Positions 16,746 to 25,739 of a stretch of DNA of 64,000 nucleotides are shown here, in pieces (within the stretch, counting starts at the first letter, position 1; every line of letters begins with the position of its first letter). Position numbers and translations under genes: made by a program. The notes beneath the pieces are model-generated. The model ran no database searches, was not told the origin of the DNA, and saw only the letters and a program-made list of their open reading frames with translations. Source of the DNA: Luteimonas sp. JM171 (GTDB taxonomy: Bacteria; Pseudomonadota; Gammaproteobacteria; Xanthomonadales; Xanthomonadaceae); contig NZ_CP017074.1 of the NCBI RefSeq assembly GCF_001717465.1, positions 2,260,873-2,324,872 of the forward strand, read 5' to 3'.

Positions 16746-17762
16746 TTAGCGGATCGCGCCGAGCACCAGTTCCACTTCGCCGTCCGCGGGAAGCGTGATC
16801 CGCACCGGCGGCGACGTGACGTCCCCCGCCTGGGGCGTGGCCGTGCCGTCGCTGGAAATGCGCGCCACCAGCTCCACCTCATCCACCGTCGACAGCGCCT
16901 GGGTCGGCATCACCGCGTCGCTGTCATCCAGCACCAGGCTGAGCGGCAGCTCGCGCAGCAGCAGGCGCCGTGCGGCGACCGGCATCGGCGGTCCGTCCGG
17001 CACGCGGGCGCTGACGAAGACCACGGCGTCGGGGTCGAGCCGGACGTTCGCGGCAAACTGTTCGTCCAGTGCCAGCCTGACCCTGATCGCGTTGGGTGAA
17101 GCATCCGTCGATGCGACCTGCGGCGGCCCGTCCAGAGGCTCCAGGCCCGCGTCGGAACGCGCGGCGTTCACCTGTTCCAGCAGCCCCGCCGCGGCCTGGG
17201 GACCGAGCTGCGACAGCAGGGGCTCCCAGGTTTCGGCGGCGCGCGCAGGCTCGCCTGCCTGGCGCAGGGCGATGCCCAGGAACAGGCGCGCCCGCTGGTG
17301 GCGGGGGTCGCGCGCCAGGACATCCTCGAGGATCGCAGTCGCCTCCGCGCCGAAGCGGTTGCCCGGCGCGGTGGCCGCGAGGGCGCCGGCGTACTCGACC
17401 TGGGCGGACAGGTCCTCCGGATCGAGCTTTGCGGCCTGTTCGAACGCATCGCGAGCGTCTTCCGGGCGGCCCAGTTCAAGATAGGCGCGGCCCAGCAGCC
17501 GCCAGCCTTCGCCCTGCCGCGGATCGCGCTCCAGCTCGGCCTCGAGCCTGGCGACCGCCTCTTCCATGGTGGTGGGCGCCTGGCGCTCGCCCGGATCCAT
17601 GCCGCCCGGCGTCCCGATTGCCAGGTACAGCGCAACCGTGAGCAGCGCCACGCCCGCGCCCATGCCGACCGCCAATCCCCGGGATTGCGCCAGCAGCGGT
17701 CGGGCCAGGACCACGGCGGCCAAGAGCACCAGCAGCGCCGAAATGATGAGAAACGCCGCCAT
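16746..17762 (-). CDS. ccmI: Cytochrome c biogenesis protein CcmI
   Basis: A 338-residue protein with two N-terminal membrane helices (residues about 3-22 and 32-50) and a TPR domain (GWRLLGRAYLELGRPEDARD, then RARLFLGIALRQAGEPARAA). A C-terminal beta-rich region (VRLALDEQFAANVRLDPDAVVFVSAR) matches the cytochrome-c-type-biogenesis CcmI C-terminal domain. CcmI chaperones apocytochrome c to the CcmFH heme-ligation complex in the periplasm. The start codon ATG at 17762 overlaps the ccmH stop (TGATG) and has GGAG 6-8 nt upstream. It is the last ccm gene. Confidence 0.92.
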   Translation of the reverse strand: MAAFLIISALLVLLAAVVLARPLLAQSRGLAVGMGAGVALLTVALYLAIGTPGGMDPGERQAPTTMEEAVARLEAELERDPRQGEGWRLLGRAYLELGRPEDARDAFEQAAKLDPEDLSAQVEYAGALAATAPGNRFGAEATAILEDVLARDPRHQRARLFLGIALRQAGEPARAAETWEPLLSQLGPQAAAGLLEQVNAARSDAGLEPLDGPPQVASTDASPNAIRVRLALDEQFAANVRLDPDAVVFVSARVPDGPPMPVAARRLLLRELPLSLVLDDSDAVMPTQALSTVDEVELVARISSDGTATPQAGDVTSPPVRITLPADGEVELVLGAIR

Positions 17763-18205
17763 CACCACTCCTGTCCGTCGTCCATCGGTACTTCGCCCCG
17801 GCTGCCGGCACTGCGCCGGCGGACGATCCGCACCACGACCACCGCGCCCGCCAGCAGCACCAGGGCAGGGCCGAACCAGAGCAGCCAGGTAGTGGATGAC
17901 ACGCGCGGCCGGTACAGCACGAACTCACCGTAGCGCGCCACCAGGAAATCCTTGACCTCGGCGTCGGTGCGTCCTTCGCGCATGAGCCCCAGCACCTCGC
18001 GGCGCAGGTCGTGCGCGATCTGGGCGTCCGAGTCGGACAGCGACTGGTTCTGGCACATCACGCAACGCAGCTCGGCCACGAGGTTCCGGAACCGCTGTTC
18101 CTCGGCCTGGTCGCGGAACTCCAGCGGTGCCGGGTTCTGCGCGGCCTGGCCCATCGCCAGGCCGGGGGCAAGGGTGAGCAGCAGGGCGAGCAGCAGCGCC
18201 CTCAT
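17762..18205 (-). CDS. ccmH: Cytochrome c maturation protein CcmH
   Basis: A 147-residue periplasmic thiol protein. It has a signal peptide (MRALLLALLLTLAPGLAMG), the conserved ELRCVMCQNQSLSDSDAQIA with Cys48 and Cys51 (LRCxxC), and a C-terminal membrane anchor (LLWFGPALVLLAGAVVVVRI). It reduces the heme-binding cysteines of apocytochrome c together with CcmG. The start at 18205 overlaps the ccmG stop by ATGA. The length fits a short CcmH without the TPR extension, which is provided separately by CcmI. Confidence 0.94.
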   Translation of the reverse strand: MRALLLALLLTLAPGLAMGQAAQNPAPLEFRDQAEEQRFRNLVAELRCVMCQNQSLSDSDAQIAHDLRREVLGLMREGRTDAEVKDFLVARYGEFVLYRPRVSSTTWLLWFGPALVLLAGAVVVVRIVRRRSAGSRGEVPMDDGQEW

Positions 18206-18756
18206 CGGCCTTCCACCTCTGCCAGCGCCGGGATCAGCCCGTTGCGCAGGCTGTCTTCGGTCATCGGGCCCACGTGCTTCCAGCGCACGATGCCCTCGCC
18301 ATCCACCAGGAACGTCTCGGGCGCGCCGTAGATGCCCCAGTCGATCGCGTAGCGGCCCTCGTAGTCCGCCAGCACCAGCCAGTAGGGGTTGCCGAACTGC
18401 TCCAGCCAGCGCAGCGCGTCCCCGGGCTCGTCCTTCCAGTTGTAGCCGACCAGGCGCACGCGGCGGGTCTCGGCGAATTCGGTCAGCACCGGGTGTTCGT
18501 CGCGGCAGCCCGGGCACCAGCTGCCCCAGACGTTGAGCACGTACGGCTGCCCGCGCAGGTCTTCGGTGCCCATCGTGTAATCCGGCGCATGCAGCACCGG
18601 CAGCGAGAACTCCGGCGCCGGCTTGCCGATCAGGGGCGAGGGCAGGGCATCGCGGTTCGGGTTGCGGCTCAGCCAGACGCCGGCGGCAAGCAGCGCCGCC
18701 ACCAGGCCGAACACGGCCAGCGGGAGCCAGCGGGATCTGCGGGCGTTTGTGCTCAT
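18202..18756 (-). CDS. ccmG: Thiol:disulfide interchange protein CcmG (DsbE)
   Basis: A 184-residue membrane-anchored thioredoxin-like protein. The anchor is at residues 11-29. The redox site is NVWGSWCPGCRDEHPVL (Cys81, Cys84; WCPGC), and GAPETFLVDGEG carries the cis-proline region typical of DsbE. It passes electrons to CcmH or apocytochrome c in the periplasm. The gene is joined to ccmF and ccmH by ATGA overlaps at both ends. Confidence 0.94.
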   Translation of the reverse strand: MSTNARRSRWLPLAVFGLVAALLAAGVWLSRNPNRDALPSPLIGKPAPEFSLPVLHAPDYTMGTEDLRGQPYVLNVWGSWCPGCRDEHPVLTEFAETRRVRLVGYNWKDEPGDALRWLEQFGNPYWLVLADYEGRYAIDWGIYGAPETFLVDGEGIVRWKHVGPMTEDSLRNGLIPALAEVEGR

Positions 18757-20696
18757 GTAGCGGGTGCCTCCCGGCGCTCACGCTGGCGCGGCTGGCGCCG
18801 GAAGCGGCGGTCGAAGGCCACCAGGATCGCGCCGATGGCCATCAGGATCGCGCCCGCCCAGACCCAGCGCACGAACGGCTTGATGTGGGCGCGCACCGCC
18901 CAGGTGCCGCCGCCCAGGGGCTCGCCAAGCGCGGCATAGACGTCCACGAACGGGCTGGGATGGATTGACGCCTTGGTCATGACCTGGCCGCCGCTGGCGA
19001 AGTGCCGCTTCTCGGGGTGCAGCATGCGCACTTCGCGCCCGTCGCGCAGGTACATCACGTTGCCCCGGTCGGCGAGGTAGTTCGGGCCCTGTACGCGCTC
19101 CACGCCCTCGAAGCGGAACTGGTGGCGCCCGACCTCGAGGGTCTGGCCCGGCGCCAGGGCGACTTCGCGCTCGGCGTCCAGCGCGCCGACCACCAGCGCG
19201 CCGACCACGAAGACCGCGATCCCCAGGTGCCCGAGCACCATGCCCCACATCTCGGGGCTCATGCGCCCGCTGGCCGAGCGCAGCCGCGACCAGGCGAAGC
19301 GCAGGGTGCCAAAGCCCACCCAGACCCCGGCCGCCACCGCTGCGGCCACCTTCAGTTGCGAGTGCGGGGCGCGGAAGAACGCGACGGCACCCACCACCAG
19401 CGCCAGCACTGCCCAGGGCGCGAGCATCCGCAGCGGCCTGGAGGGTTCCTCGCGCTGCCAGCGGGTCAGCGGGCCGAACGGCACCAGAACCACCAGCGGG
19501 GTCATCAGGATGATGAAGAGCAGTCCGAAGTAGGGCGGCCCAACCGAGATCTTGCCCATGCCCAGGGCGTCGGCGAGCAGCGGGTACAGGGTGCCCAGCA
19601 GGACCATCGCGGTGGCGGCGACCAGCAGCAGGTTGTTGACCAGCAGCAGGGTCTCGCGCGAGGCGCCGGCGAACGGCCTGCCGGACTCGTTGTCCGGCGC
19701 GCGCAGCGCGTACAGCAGCAGCGAGGCGCCCACCACGATGCCGAGGAACAGCAGGATGAACAGCCCGCGGGAGGGATCGGCGGCGAAGGTGTGCACGCTG
19801 GTCAGCACGCCGGACCGCACCAGGAACGCGCCCAGCAGCGACAGCGAGAACGTCGCGATCGCCAGCAGCAGGGTCCAGCCGTGGAAGCTGCCGCGCTTCT
19901 CCGTCACCGCCTGCGAATGGATCAGCGCCGCCCCGGCCAGCCACGGCATGAAGCTGGCGTTCTCCACCGGGTCCCAGAACCACCAGCCGCCCCAGCCAAG
20001 CTCGGAGTACGCCCACCAGGAGCCGAGCATGATGCCCATGGTCAAAAACGCCCAGGCCACGTTGGTCCAGGGTCGGGTCCAACGCAGCCAGCGCGCGTCC
20101 ACCTTGCCGTCGAGCAGGGCCGCGATGGCGAAGGCGAACGGCACCACGAAGCCGGCATAGCCCACGTACAGCAGCGGCGGGTGCACGATCATCCCCGGGT
20201 CCTGCAGCAGCGGGTTGAGGTCGCGGCCCTCCAGCGGCGCCGGCAGCAGGCGGTCGAACGGGTTGCTGGTGAAGATCATGAACGCCAGGAACCCCAGCGA
20301 CACCGCGCCCATCACGCCCAGCACCCGCGCGGTGACCCGCGGCGGGAGCGAGCGCGACCAGTGCGCGACGGCCGAGTTCCAGATGGCGATGATCAGCATC
20401 CACAGCAGCAGCGATCCCTCGTGCCCGCCCCAGACCGCGGTGATGCGGTAGATGGCCGGCAGCAGGGTGTTGGAGTTCTCGGCCACGTAGCGCACCGAGA
20501 AGTCGCTCTGGATGAATGCCCAGGTGAGGATCGCGTAGGCGATCGCGACCATCCCCAGCTGCAGCCACGATGCCGGGCGCGCGAGCGCCATCCAGGCCTC
20601 GTTGCCACGGTGGGCGCCGGCCAGCGGCATGATCACCTGCACCAGGGCGGCGACCAGGGCCAGGAGCAGGGCGACCTGTCCGATTTCAGGCAGCAT
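18753..20696 (-). CDS. ccmF: Heme lyase subunit CcmF
   Basis: A 647-residue polytopic inner-membrane protein. It contains VWGGHEGSLLLW (residues 88-99), HPPLLYVGY (172-180), the heme-binding WWD domain GWGGWWFWDPVENASFMPWL (235-253 region), and a large C-terminal periplasmic loop ending in QVMTKASIHPSPFVDVY. CcmF with CcmH performs covalent heme attachment to apocytochrome c. It starts 45 bp after the ccmE stop and overlaps ccmG by ATGA. Confidence 0.95.
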   Translation of the reverse strand: MLPEIGQVALLLALVAALVQVIMPLAGAHRGNEAWMALARPASWLQLGMVAIAYAILTWAFIQSDFSVRYVAENSNTLLPAIYRITAVWGGHEGSLLLWMLIIAIWNSAVAHWSRSLPPRVTARVLGVMGAVSLGFLAFMIFTSNPFDRLLPAPLEGRDLNPLLQDPGMIVHPPLLYVGYAGFVVPFAFAIAALLDGKVDARWLRWTRPWTNVAWAFLTMGIMLGSWWAYSELGWGGWWFWDPVENASFMPWLAGAALIHSQAVTEKRGSFHGWTLLLAIATFSLSLLGAFLVRSGVLTSVHTFAADPSRGLFILLFLGIVVGASLLLYALRAPDNESGRPFAGASRETLLLVNNLLLVAATAMVLLGTLYPLLADALGMGKISVGPPYFGLLFIILMTPLVVLVPFGPLTRWQREEPSRPLRMLAPWAVLALVVGAVAFFRAPHSQLKVAAAVAAGVWVGFGTLRFAWSRLRSASGRMSPEMWGMVLGHLGIAVFVVGALVVGALDAEREVALAPGQTLEVGRHQFRFEGVERVQGPNYLADRGNVMYLRDGREVRMLHPEKRHFASGGQVMTKASIHPSPFVDVYAALGEPLGGGTWAVRAHIKPFVRWVWAGAILMAIGAILVAFDRRFRRQPRQRERREAPAT

Positions 20697-20741
20697 CGCG
20701 ACGACCCCCTGCGCGGCGGGTCAGGTGCCCGGCATGCAGCA

Positions 20742-21224
20742 TCACTGGCGCGTGGCCCCGTCGGCCGGCGTCTCCACGCCGTACTTCTCGTGCGCAAGCC
20801 CCATCTTGTCGGCGACTTCCTTGGGCACGTAGGTCTCGTCGTGGCGGGCCAGCACCTGCTCGGCGACGAACTTGCCGTCCTGCATGCGGCCGGTGGCCAC
20901 CACGGCCTGGTCCTCGCGGAACAGGTCGGGAAGGATGCCGGTGTACACCACCGGGACCTGGGCATCGCCGTCGGTGACCATGAAGTGCGCGTCCATTGAT
21001 CCGGCGGCGCGCTCAAAGGTGCCCTTGGCCACCATGCCGCCCAGCCGGAAGCGCGCCTGGCCGGAGGCCACGGCCTCGCCGGCGCGGCCGTCGAGGATTT
21101 CCGCGGGCGTGTACAGGTAGGCGACGTTGCGCTGCAGGGCCATCACCACCAGCGAGGTGGCGAGGGTGGCGGCGGCCACCAGGGCCAGCACGAACCAGAG
21201 GCGGCGGCGGCGGGTTGGATTCAT
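20742..21224 (-). CDS. ccmE: Heme chaperone CcmE
   Basis: A 160-residue protein with an N-terminal anchor (residues 9-29) and an OB-fold periplasmic domain. [14 protein letters not shown] holds the heme-attaching His128 and Tyr132. CcmE covalently carries heme from CcmC to CcmF. The start at 21224 ([12 protein letters not shown]) overlaps the ccmD stop by ATGA, and the Arg-rich N terminus is typical. Confidence 0.95.
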   Translation of the reverse strand: MNPTRRRRLWFVLALVAAATLATSLVVMALQRNVAYLYTPAEILDGRAGEAVASGQARFRLGGMVAKGTFERAAGSMDAHFMVTDGDAQVPVVYTGILPDLFREDQAVVATGRMQDGKFVAEQVLARHDETYVPKEVADKMGLAHEKYGVETPADGATRQ

Positions 21225-21397
21225 TGCGGGGGGAACTCCGATTGTGCGGCGGCCGCGGCGCGGCGGGCGGCCAGCAGCCGGGCCGCGCGAAGGATCTGGC
21301 GGGTCCGGATGCGCGGGGCGACGAAGTCCCACAGCATCACCACGGCGAACACCAGGTAGGCGGCCAGGACGTAGCCGGCGTAGGTCATCTCAGGCAT
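21221..21397 (-). CDS. ccmD: Heme exporter accessory protein CcmD
   Basis: A 58-residue single-pass membrane protein, [20 protein letters not shown]..., with one helix (residues about 8-27) and a basic, Ala/Arg-rich cytoplasmic tail. CcmD proteins are short, poorly conserved and lie between ccmC and ccmE. They help release holo-CcmE from CcmABC. The start at 21397 gives this form, and the stop overlaps ccmE by ATGA at 21221-21224. Assignment rests on size, topology and position. Confidence 0.88.
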   Translation of the reverse strand: MPEMTYAGYVLAAYLVFAVVMLWDFVAPRIRTRQILRAARLLAARRAAAAAQSEFPPQ

Positions 21398-21439
21398 GCC
21401 CCATTTTCGCAGGTTCCGGCCCCGGCTTCTTGATTTCAG

Positions 21440-22207
21440 TCATGCCGAACCTGAACGCTGCTTTCCCGTTGCGAGCTTGCGCACCCACTCTTTCCCGGCC
21501 TCGCGGTACAGGTTGTCCGCGCGGGCCCGCGCCAGCAGCGAGCCGGCAAACCAGAACTTGGTGCCGATCACCATCCACACCAGCGGCGGCAGCATGCTCG
21601 CGTGCAGTTTCGATTCGCCGAACACGCTGACGGTCTGGCCCTGGTGCAGCGTGTTGTCCCACCACACCACCGAATAGCGGATGACCGGCACCAGCGCCAC
21701 GCCGACGATCGCCAGCAGCGAGGCCACCCGCGCGGCGGCGCGGCGGTCGTCGATGGCGTGGTACAGGCCGATCACGCCCAGGTACATGAAGAACAGGATG
21801 AGTTGGGTGGTCAGGCGCGGGTCCCAGTCCCACCAGGTGCCCCACATCGGCTTGCCCCAGATGCTCCCGGTGGCCAGGGTGATGAGGGTGAACGCCGCGC
21901 CGATCGGGGCGCAGGCCATGGCGAGGATCTCGCACAGCTTGATCCGCCAGATCAGCGCGATCGCGGCGTAGAGCGCCATCAGGACGTAAACCAGCAGGCT
22001 CATCCAGGCCGCCGGCACATGGATGTACAGGATCCGGAAGCTGTCGCCCTGCTGGTAATCCGGCGGCACCGAGAACAGCGCCAGGTAGATGCCCACGCCC
22101 ATGACCAGCAGGCCCAGGCCATAGCCCCAGGGCGCCCAGCGGGCTGCGAAACGGTCGAAGTACGGGGGCGAGCCGAGTTGGTGGAACCAGCGGAGGACGG
22201 GATTCAT
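21440..22207 (-). CDS. ccmC: Heme handling protein CcmC
   Basis: A 255-residue six-helix inner-membrane protein. Signatures are YIHVPAAWMS (His63), the WWD motif WGTWWDWDPRLTTQ (residues 122-134) and VVWWDNTLHQG (His188). It loads heme onto CcmE in the periplasm. The gene ends 42 bp before ccmD and starts 15 bp after the ccmB stop. Confidence 0.95.
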   Translation of the reverse strand: MNPVLRWFHQLGSPPYFDRFAARWAPWGYGLGLLVMGVGIYLALFSVPPDYQQGDSFRILYIHVPAAWMSLLVYVLMALYAAIALIWRIKLCEILAMACAPIGAAFTLITLATGSIWGKPMWGTWWDWDPRLTTQLILFFMYLGVIGLYHAIDDRRAAARVASLLAIVGVALVPVIRYSVVWWDNTLHQGQTVSVFGESKLHASMLPPLVWMVIGTKFWFAGSLLARARADNLYREAGKEWVRKLATGKQRSGSA

Positions 22208-22222
22208 TCTTCAGGCGGCAAG

Positions 22223-22906
22223 TCAGTTGAGCGCGATCCGGATCGCGGTGGCGGCGACGACAGGCGCCAGCACCAGGGCCACCACCAGCCCGGCGCCCAG
22301 CAAGAGCAGCCCGCCCATCGGGTCCAGGCCCTGGGTTGCGAGCGCGACGCTGCCGGCGCCGAACACCAGCACCGGGACATAAAGCGGGAGCGCCAGCAGG
22401 GCCAACAGGATACCGGACCGGCGCATGCCCACGGTCAGCGCTGCCACCACCGCGCCGATCAGGCTCAGCAGCGGGGTGCCCAGCGCCAGCGCGGCCAGCA
22501 GGGTCGGCAATTGGACCCTGGGCAGCTGCAGGAGTTCAGCCAGCAGCGGGGCGGCGAGCAGCAGGGGCAGGGCGGTCGTGGCCCAGTGCATCGCGGTGCG
22601 TACCAGCACCAGCCACGCCAGCGGCACCGGGGCCAGCATCCACTGTTCCAGCGAGCCGTCCTCGGCGTCGCCGCGGAACAGGGTGTCCAGCGCCAGCAGG
22701 CCGGAGAGCAGCACCGCCACCCACAGCACCGCGGCGGCCACCTGCGCCAGCAATTCGGCTTCGCCGCCCAATGCCAGCGAAAAAAGAACCACCACCAGCA
22801 CCGCGAACAGCGCCGGCTGCAGGGCATCCCCGCGCCGGCGCCACAGCAGGCGCAGGTCGCGCAGGGCGAGCGCGGCGCCGGTGCTGAGCAGCCCCGGCCT
22901 GGTCAC
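22223..22906 (-). CDS. ccmB: ABC transporter membrane subunit CcmB
   Basis: A 227-residue inner-membrane protein with about six helices. It starts [24 protein letters not shown] and includes [12 protein letters not shown] and [15 protein letters not shown], as in CcmB. With CcmA and CcmC it forms the complex that frees heme-loaded CcmE. It overlaps ccmA by ATGA at 22903-22906. Confidence 0.94.
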   Translation of the reverse strand: MTRPGLLSTGAALALRDLRLLWRRRGDALQPALFAVLVVVLFSLALGGEAELLAQVAAAVLWVAVLLSGLLALDTLFRGDAEDGSLEQWMLAPVPLAWLVLVRTAMHWATTALPLLLAAPLLAELLQLPRVQLPTLLAALALGTPLLSLIGAVVAALTVGMRRSGILLALLALPLYVPVLVFGAGSVALATQGLDPMGGLLLLGAGLVVALVLAPVVAATAIRIALN

Positions 22907-23562
22907 GGCGCAGGCACCGGCTCGACCTGGCCGCCGAGCACGAGTTCGCGGGTGCGTACCGGCGGGGCGGCGTAGGCGCCATGGGTGGTCACCAGCGCGG
23001 CGCCACCGTTGCGCAGGTGGGCCTGCACCAGCCGGTTCACCAGCTCGATCCCGCCCAGGTCCAGGTTGGCGTAGGGCTCGTCAAGCAGCCACAGGGGCAC
23101 GGGAGAGAGCCAGATGCGTGCAAGGGACAGCCGCTTTTTCTGTCCGGCGGACAGCTGCCGCACCGGCGTGTCCTCGAAGCCGGCCAGGCCCACCATTGCC
23201 AGCGCCGCTTCCGGGGCCTGGCCACGCCGGCGACCGTGCAGGCCGCACAGGAACTGCAGGTTTTCCAGCACCGCGAGGTCGGACTTCAGCGCCGGCAGGT
23301 GGCCCAGGTATGCCATCGCCTGCGAGCGCAGCTGCGGCCGCGTGGGCAGCCCGTCGATCTCGATTTCGCCCGCGTCGGCGCGCAGCAGCCCGGCCAGCAC
23401 CCGCAGCAGCGTGGTCTTGCCCGAACCGTTCCCGCCGCGCACCAGCAGCGCCTCGCCGCCCTCGACCGCGAAGTCGAGCGGGCCGAACACCGGGTTGTCG
23501 TTGCGCGTGAAGCGCAGGCCGCGCGCGCGCAGCAGCGGCGTGGGAGGTGGCTGGTCGAGCAT
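22903..23562 (-). CDS. ccmA: ABC transporter ATPase CcmA
   Basis: A 219-residue cytoplasmic ATPase. Walker A is GGNGSGKTT (residues 43-51), the signature is [19 protein letters not shown] and Walker B is [12 protein letters not shown]. It powers release of holo-CcmE. The start at 23562 ([18 protein letters not shown]) gives the standard length of just over 200 residues and is the first gene of the leftward ccmABCDEFGHI run. The divergent aminotransferase gene begins 91 bp away. Confidence 0.94.
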   Translation of the reverse strand: MLDQPPPTPLLRARGLRFTRNDNPVFGPLDFAVEGGEALLVRGGNGSGKTTLLRVLAGLLRADAGEIEIDGLPTRPQLRSQAMAYLGHLPALKSDLAVLENLQFLCGLHGRRRGQAPEAALAMVGLAGFEDTPVRQLSAGQKKRLSLARIWLSPVPLWLLDEPYANLDLGGIELVNRLVQAHLRNGGAALVTTHGAYAAPPVRTRELVLGGQVEPVPAP

Positions 23563-23607
23563 CCGGCTCCTGGCACGGCCCGGACGGGCCAGCGAAGGGA
23601 TCGGGAC

Positions 23608-23613
23608 ATTGTA
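23608..23613 (-). promoter_or_regulatory. Possible -10 element for the ccm operon
   Basis: TACAAT on the minus strand, 46 bp before the ccmA start, in the short region shared with the divergent aminotransferase. I see no convincing -35 at 16-18 bp, so this is a weak call. Confidence 0.3.
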
Positions 23614-23653
23614 TCCAGTCGGCCGGCCGGAATGGCGCAGGTACACTCGCCGC

Positions 23654-24802
23654 ATGGACCTCCAAAGCAAGCTGCCGCAGGTCGGCACCACCATTTTCAC
23701 GGTCATGTCCCAGCTGGCCGCCGAGCACGGCGCGGTCAACCTGGGCCAGGGCTTCCCCGACTTCGACGTCCCGCCCCGGCTGGTGGATGCCCTGGACCGC
23801 GCCATGCGCCAGGGGCACAACCAGTACGCGCCCATGACCGGCGTCCCGGCCCTGCGCGAGGCGATCGCGGAAAAGGTCCAGCGCGTGTACGGCGTGGCCG
23901 TCGACCCGGGCGCCGAAATCACCGTCACCAGCGGCGCCACCGAAGCCATCTTCAACGCCATCCACGCGGTGGTGCGCGCCGGGGAAGAGGTCATCGTCCT
24001 CGACCCCGCCTACGACTGCTACGACCCGGCCATCGCCCTGGCCGGCGCCCGCGCCGTCCACGTCCCGCTGGATCCGCGAAACTTCGCCCCCGACTGGGAC
24101 CGCATCCGCGCCGCGGTCACCCCGCGCACCCGGATGCTGGTGATCAACACCCCGCACAACCCCTCGGGCGCCATGCTCGGCGCGGAGGACGTGCGCCAGC
24201 TCGCGGAACTGCTGGAAGGCACCGGCATCTGGCTGCTGTCGGACGAAGTCTACGAACACATCGTCTTCGACGGCCGCCGCCACGAATCCGCTCTGCGCCA
24301 TCCGGCCCTGCGCGAGCGCGCCTTCGTCGTTTCCAGCTTCGGCAAGACCTACCACTGCACCGGCTGGAAGGTCGGCTACTGCATCGCCCCGTCGGCGCTC
24401 TCGGCCGAACTGCGCAAGGTCCACCAGTACAACGTCTTCTGCACCTTCGGCCCCGCCCAGCATGCCTTCGCCGAAATGCTCCGGGCCGAGCCGGAGCACG
24501 ACGAGCGGCTGGGCGCCTTCTACCAGGAAAAGCGCGATCGGTTCCGCAGGCAGCTGCTGGACACCCGACTGGTGCCCCTGGAGGTGCCGGGCGGGTACTT
24601 CCAGCTGGTGGATTATTCGGCGGTGAGCGACCTGGGGGATGCCGAGTTCTGCCGCTGGCTGACGATGGAGCATGGGGTGGCGGCGATACCCCTTTCCCCG
24701 TTCTACGAATCACCGCCGCCGGAGCAGCGCCTGGCGCGGCTGTGTTTCGCCAAGAACCCGGACACGCTGGACGCGGCCATCGAGCGCCTCAAGGGCCTTT
24801 GA
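23654..24802 (+). CDS. PLP-dependent methionine/glutamine aminotransferase (YbdL/MtnE-like)
   Basis: A 382-residue fold-type I aminotransferase. Marks are [50 protein letters not shown] and the PLP lysine in [16 protein letters not shown] (Lys231). The sequence is closest to E. coli YbdL, a methionine aminotransferase that takes aromatic and sulfur amino acids. It is followed 37 bp later by an omega-amidase gene. That pairing points to transamination between glutamine and ketomethiobutyrate, with the amidase removing alpha-ketoglutaramate. A cytoplasmic role in methionine salvage or metabolite repair is therefore likely. Confidence 0.88.
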   Translation: MDLQSKLPQVGTTIFTVMSQLAAEHGAVNLGQGFPDFDVPPRLVDALDRAMRQGHNQYAPMTGVPALREAIAEKVQRVYGVAVDPGAEITVTSGATEAIFNAIHAVVRAGEEVIVLDPAYDCYDPAIALAGARAVHVPLDPRNFAPDWDRIRAAVTPRTRMLVINTPHNPSGAMLGAEDVRQLAELLEGTGIWLLSDEVYEHIVFDGRRHESALRHPALRERAFVVSSFGKTYHCTGWKVGYCIAPSALSAELRKVHQYNVFCTFGPAQHAFAEMLRAEPEHDERLGAFYQEKRDRFRRQLLDTRLVPLEVPGGYFQLVDYSAVSDLGDAEFCRWLTMEHGVAAIPLSPFYESPPPEQRLARLCFAKNPDTLDAAIERLKGL

Positions 24803-24839
24803 CGGAGCCCGGTGGGCCTGGACGGGGTAGGATTGGGAC

Positions 24840-25637
24840 ATGAACAACCTGCGCATTTCCCTGGTCCAGGGAGAGACCCGCTGGCACGATCCCGCCGGCA
24901 ACCGCGAATACTATGGCGAGCTGGTCTCGCCCCTGCGCGGCATCACCGACCTCGTCATCCTCCCGGAAACCTTCACCAGCGGCTTCTCCAACGACGCCAT
25001 CGAAGACGCCGAAACCATGGATGGCCCGACCCTGGCCTGGATGCGCGAACACGCCGCCGCCACCGATGCCGCCATCACCGGCAGCGTCCAGATCCGCGAA
25101 GGCGACAAGGTCTTCAACCGCATGCTCTGGGTCACCCCCGACGGCAGCGTCCAGCACTACGACAAGCGCCACCTGTTCCGCTACGCGAACGAACACGAAC
25201 GCTACGCCCCCGGGCGCGACCGGCTGACCGTCGAGTGGAAGGGCTGGCGGATCTGCCCGCTGGTCTGCTACGACCTGCGTTTCCCGGTCTTCTGCCGCAA
25301 CCGCTACGACGTCGAACGCCCCGGCGGCCTCGACTTCGACCTGCAGATCTTCGTCGCCAACTGGCCCGCCGCGCGCGCCTACGCGTGGAAGACCCTCCTG
25401 CGCGCGCGCGCCCTCGAGAACCTCTGCTACGTGGCCGGCCTCAACCGCGTCGGCACGGACGGCAACGACATCAGCTACTCCGGCGACAGCGCCGTCATTG
25501 ATTTCGTTGGTGATCCGGCCAGCGAATGCGGCGAAAACGAAGTCGTCAGCACCACCACCTTGCTTGGCGCCGAACTCGCCCGCCACCGCGAGCGCTTTCC
25601 GGCGATGCTGGATGGTGACCGCTTCGAACTGCGCTGA
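24840..25637 (+). CDS. Omega-amidase, nitrilase superfamily (YafV/NIT2-like)
   Basis: A 265-residue nitrilase-fold amidase with the catalytic triad Glu43 (VILPETFTSGFS), Lys109 (HYDKRHLF) and Cys143 (CPLVCYDLRFPVFCRN). It resembles YafV and mammalian NIT2, which hydrolyse alpha-ketoglutaramate (and ketosuccinamate) to the keto acid and ammonia. It lies downstream of the glutamine/methionine aminotransferase gene, which would make that product. The start at 24840 lacks a strong ribosome site. Confidence 0.88.
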   Translation: MNNLRISLVQGETRWHDPAGNREYYGELVSPLRGITDLVILPETFTSGFSNDAIEDAETMDGPTLAWMREHAAATDAAITGSVQIREGDKVFNRMLWVTPDGSVQHYDKRHLFRYANEHERYAPGRDRLTVEWKGWRICPLVCYDLRFPVFCRNRYDVERPGGLDFDLQIFVANWPAARAYAWKTLLRARALENLCYVAGLNRVGTDGNDISYSGDSAVIDFVGDPASECGENEVVSTTTLLGAELARHRERFPAMLDGDRFELR

Positions 25638-25739
25638 CCGCGCGCAGGGATTGGCTCACCGGCCGCCGTTGCCGGGCCCTTTACGGGCCGACGTGTTTAC
25701 TGGTCCCATGGATCGCCCGGGTGCCAGGGAATGAACGCC

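Noticed and set aside
18778..20999. Two long frames overlapping ccmF in other phases
   Set aside because: Both are compositional shadows; ccmF itself shows WWD and histidine motifs.
23081..24673. Long minus-strand frame across the aminotransferase and ccmA
   Set aside because: It is the complement of two well-defined genes; the translation has no motifs.
24683..24699. A second near copy (GCGATACCCCTTTCCCC) of the inverted-repeat arm at 15428-15531
   Set aside because: It is interior to the aminotransferase coding sequence (AAIPLSPFY), lacks the partner arm and has one base fewer. Treated as coincidence.
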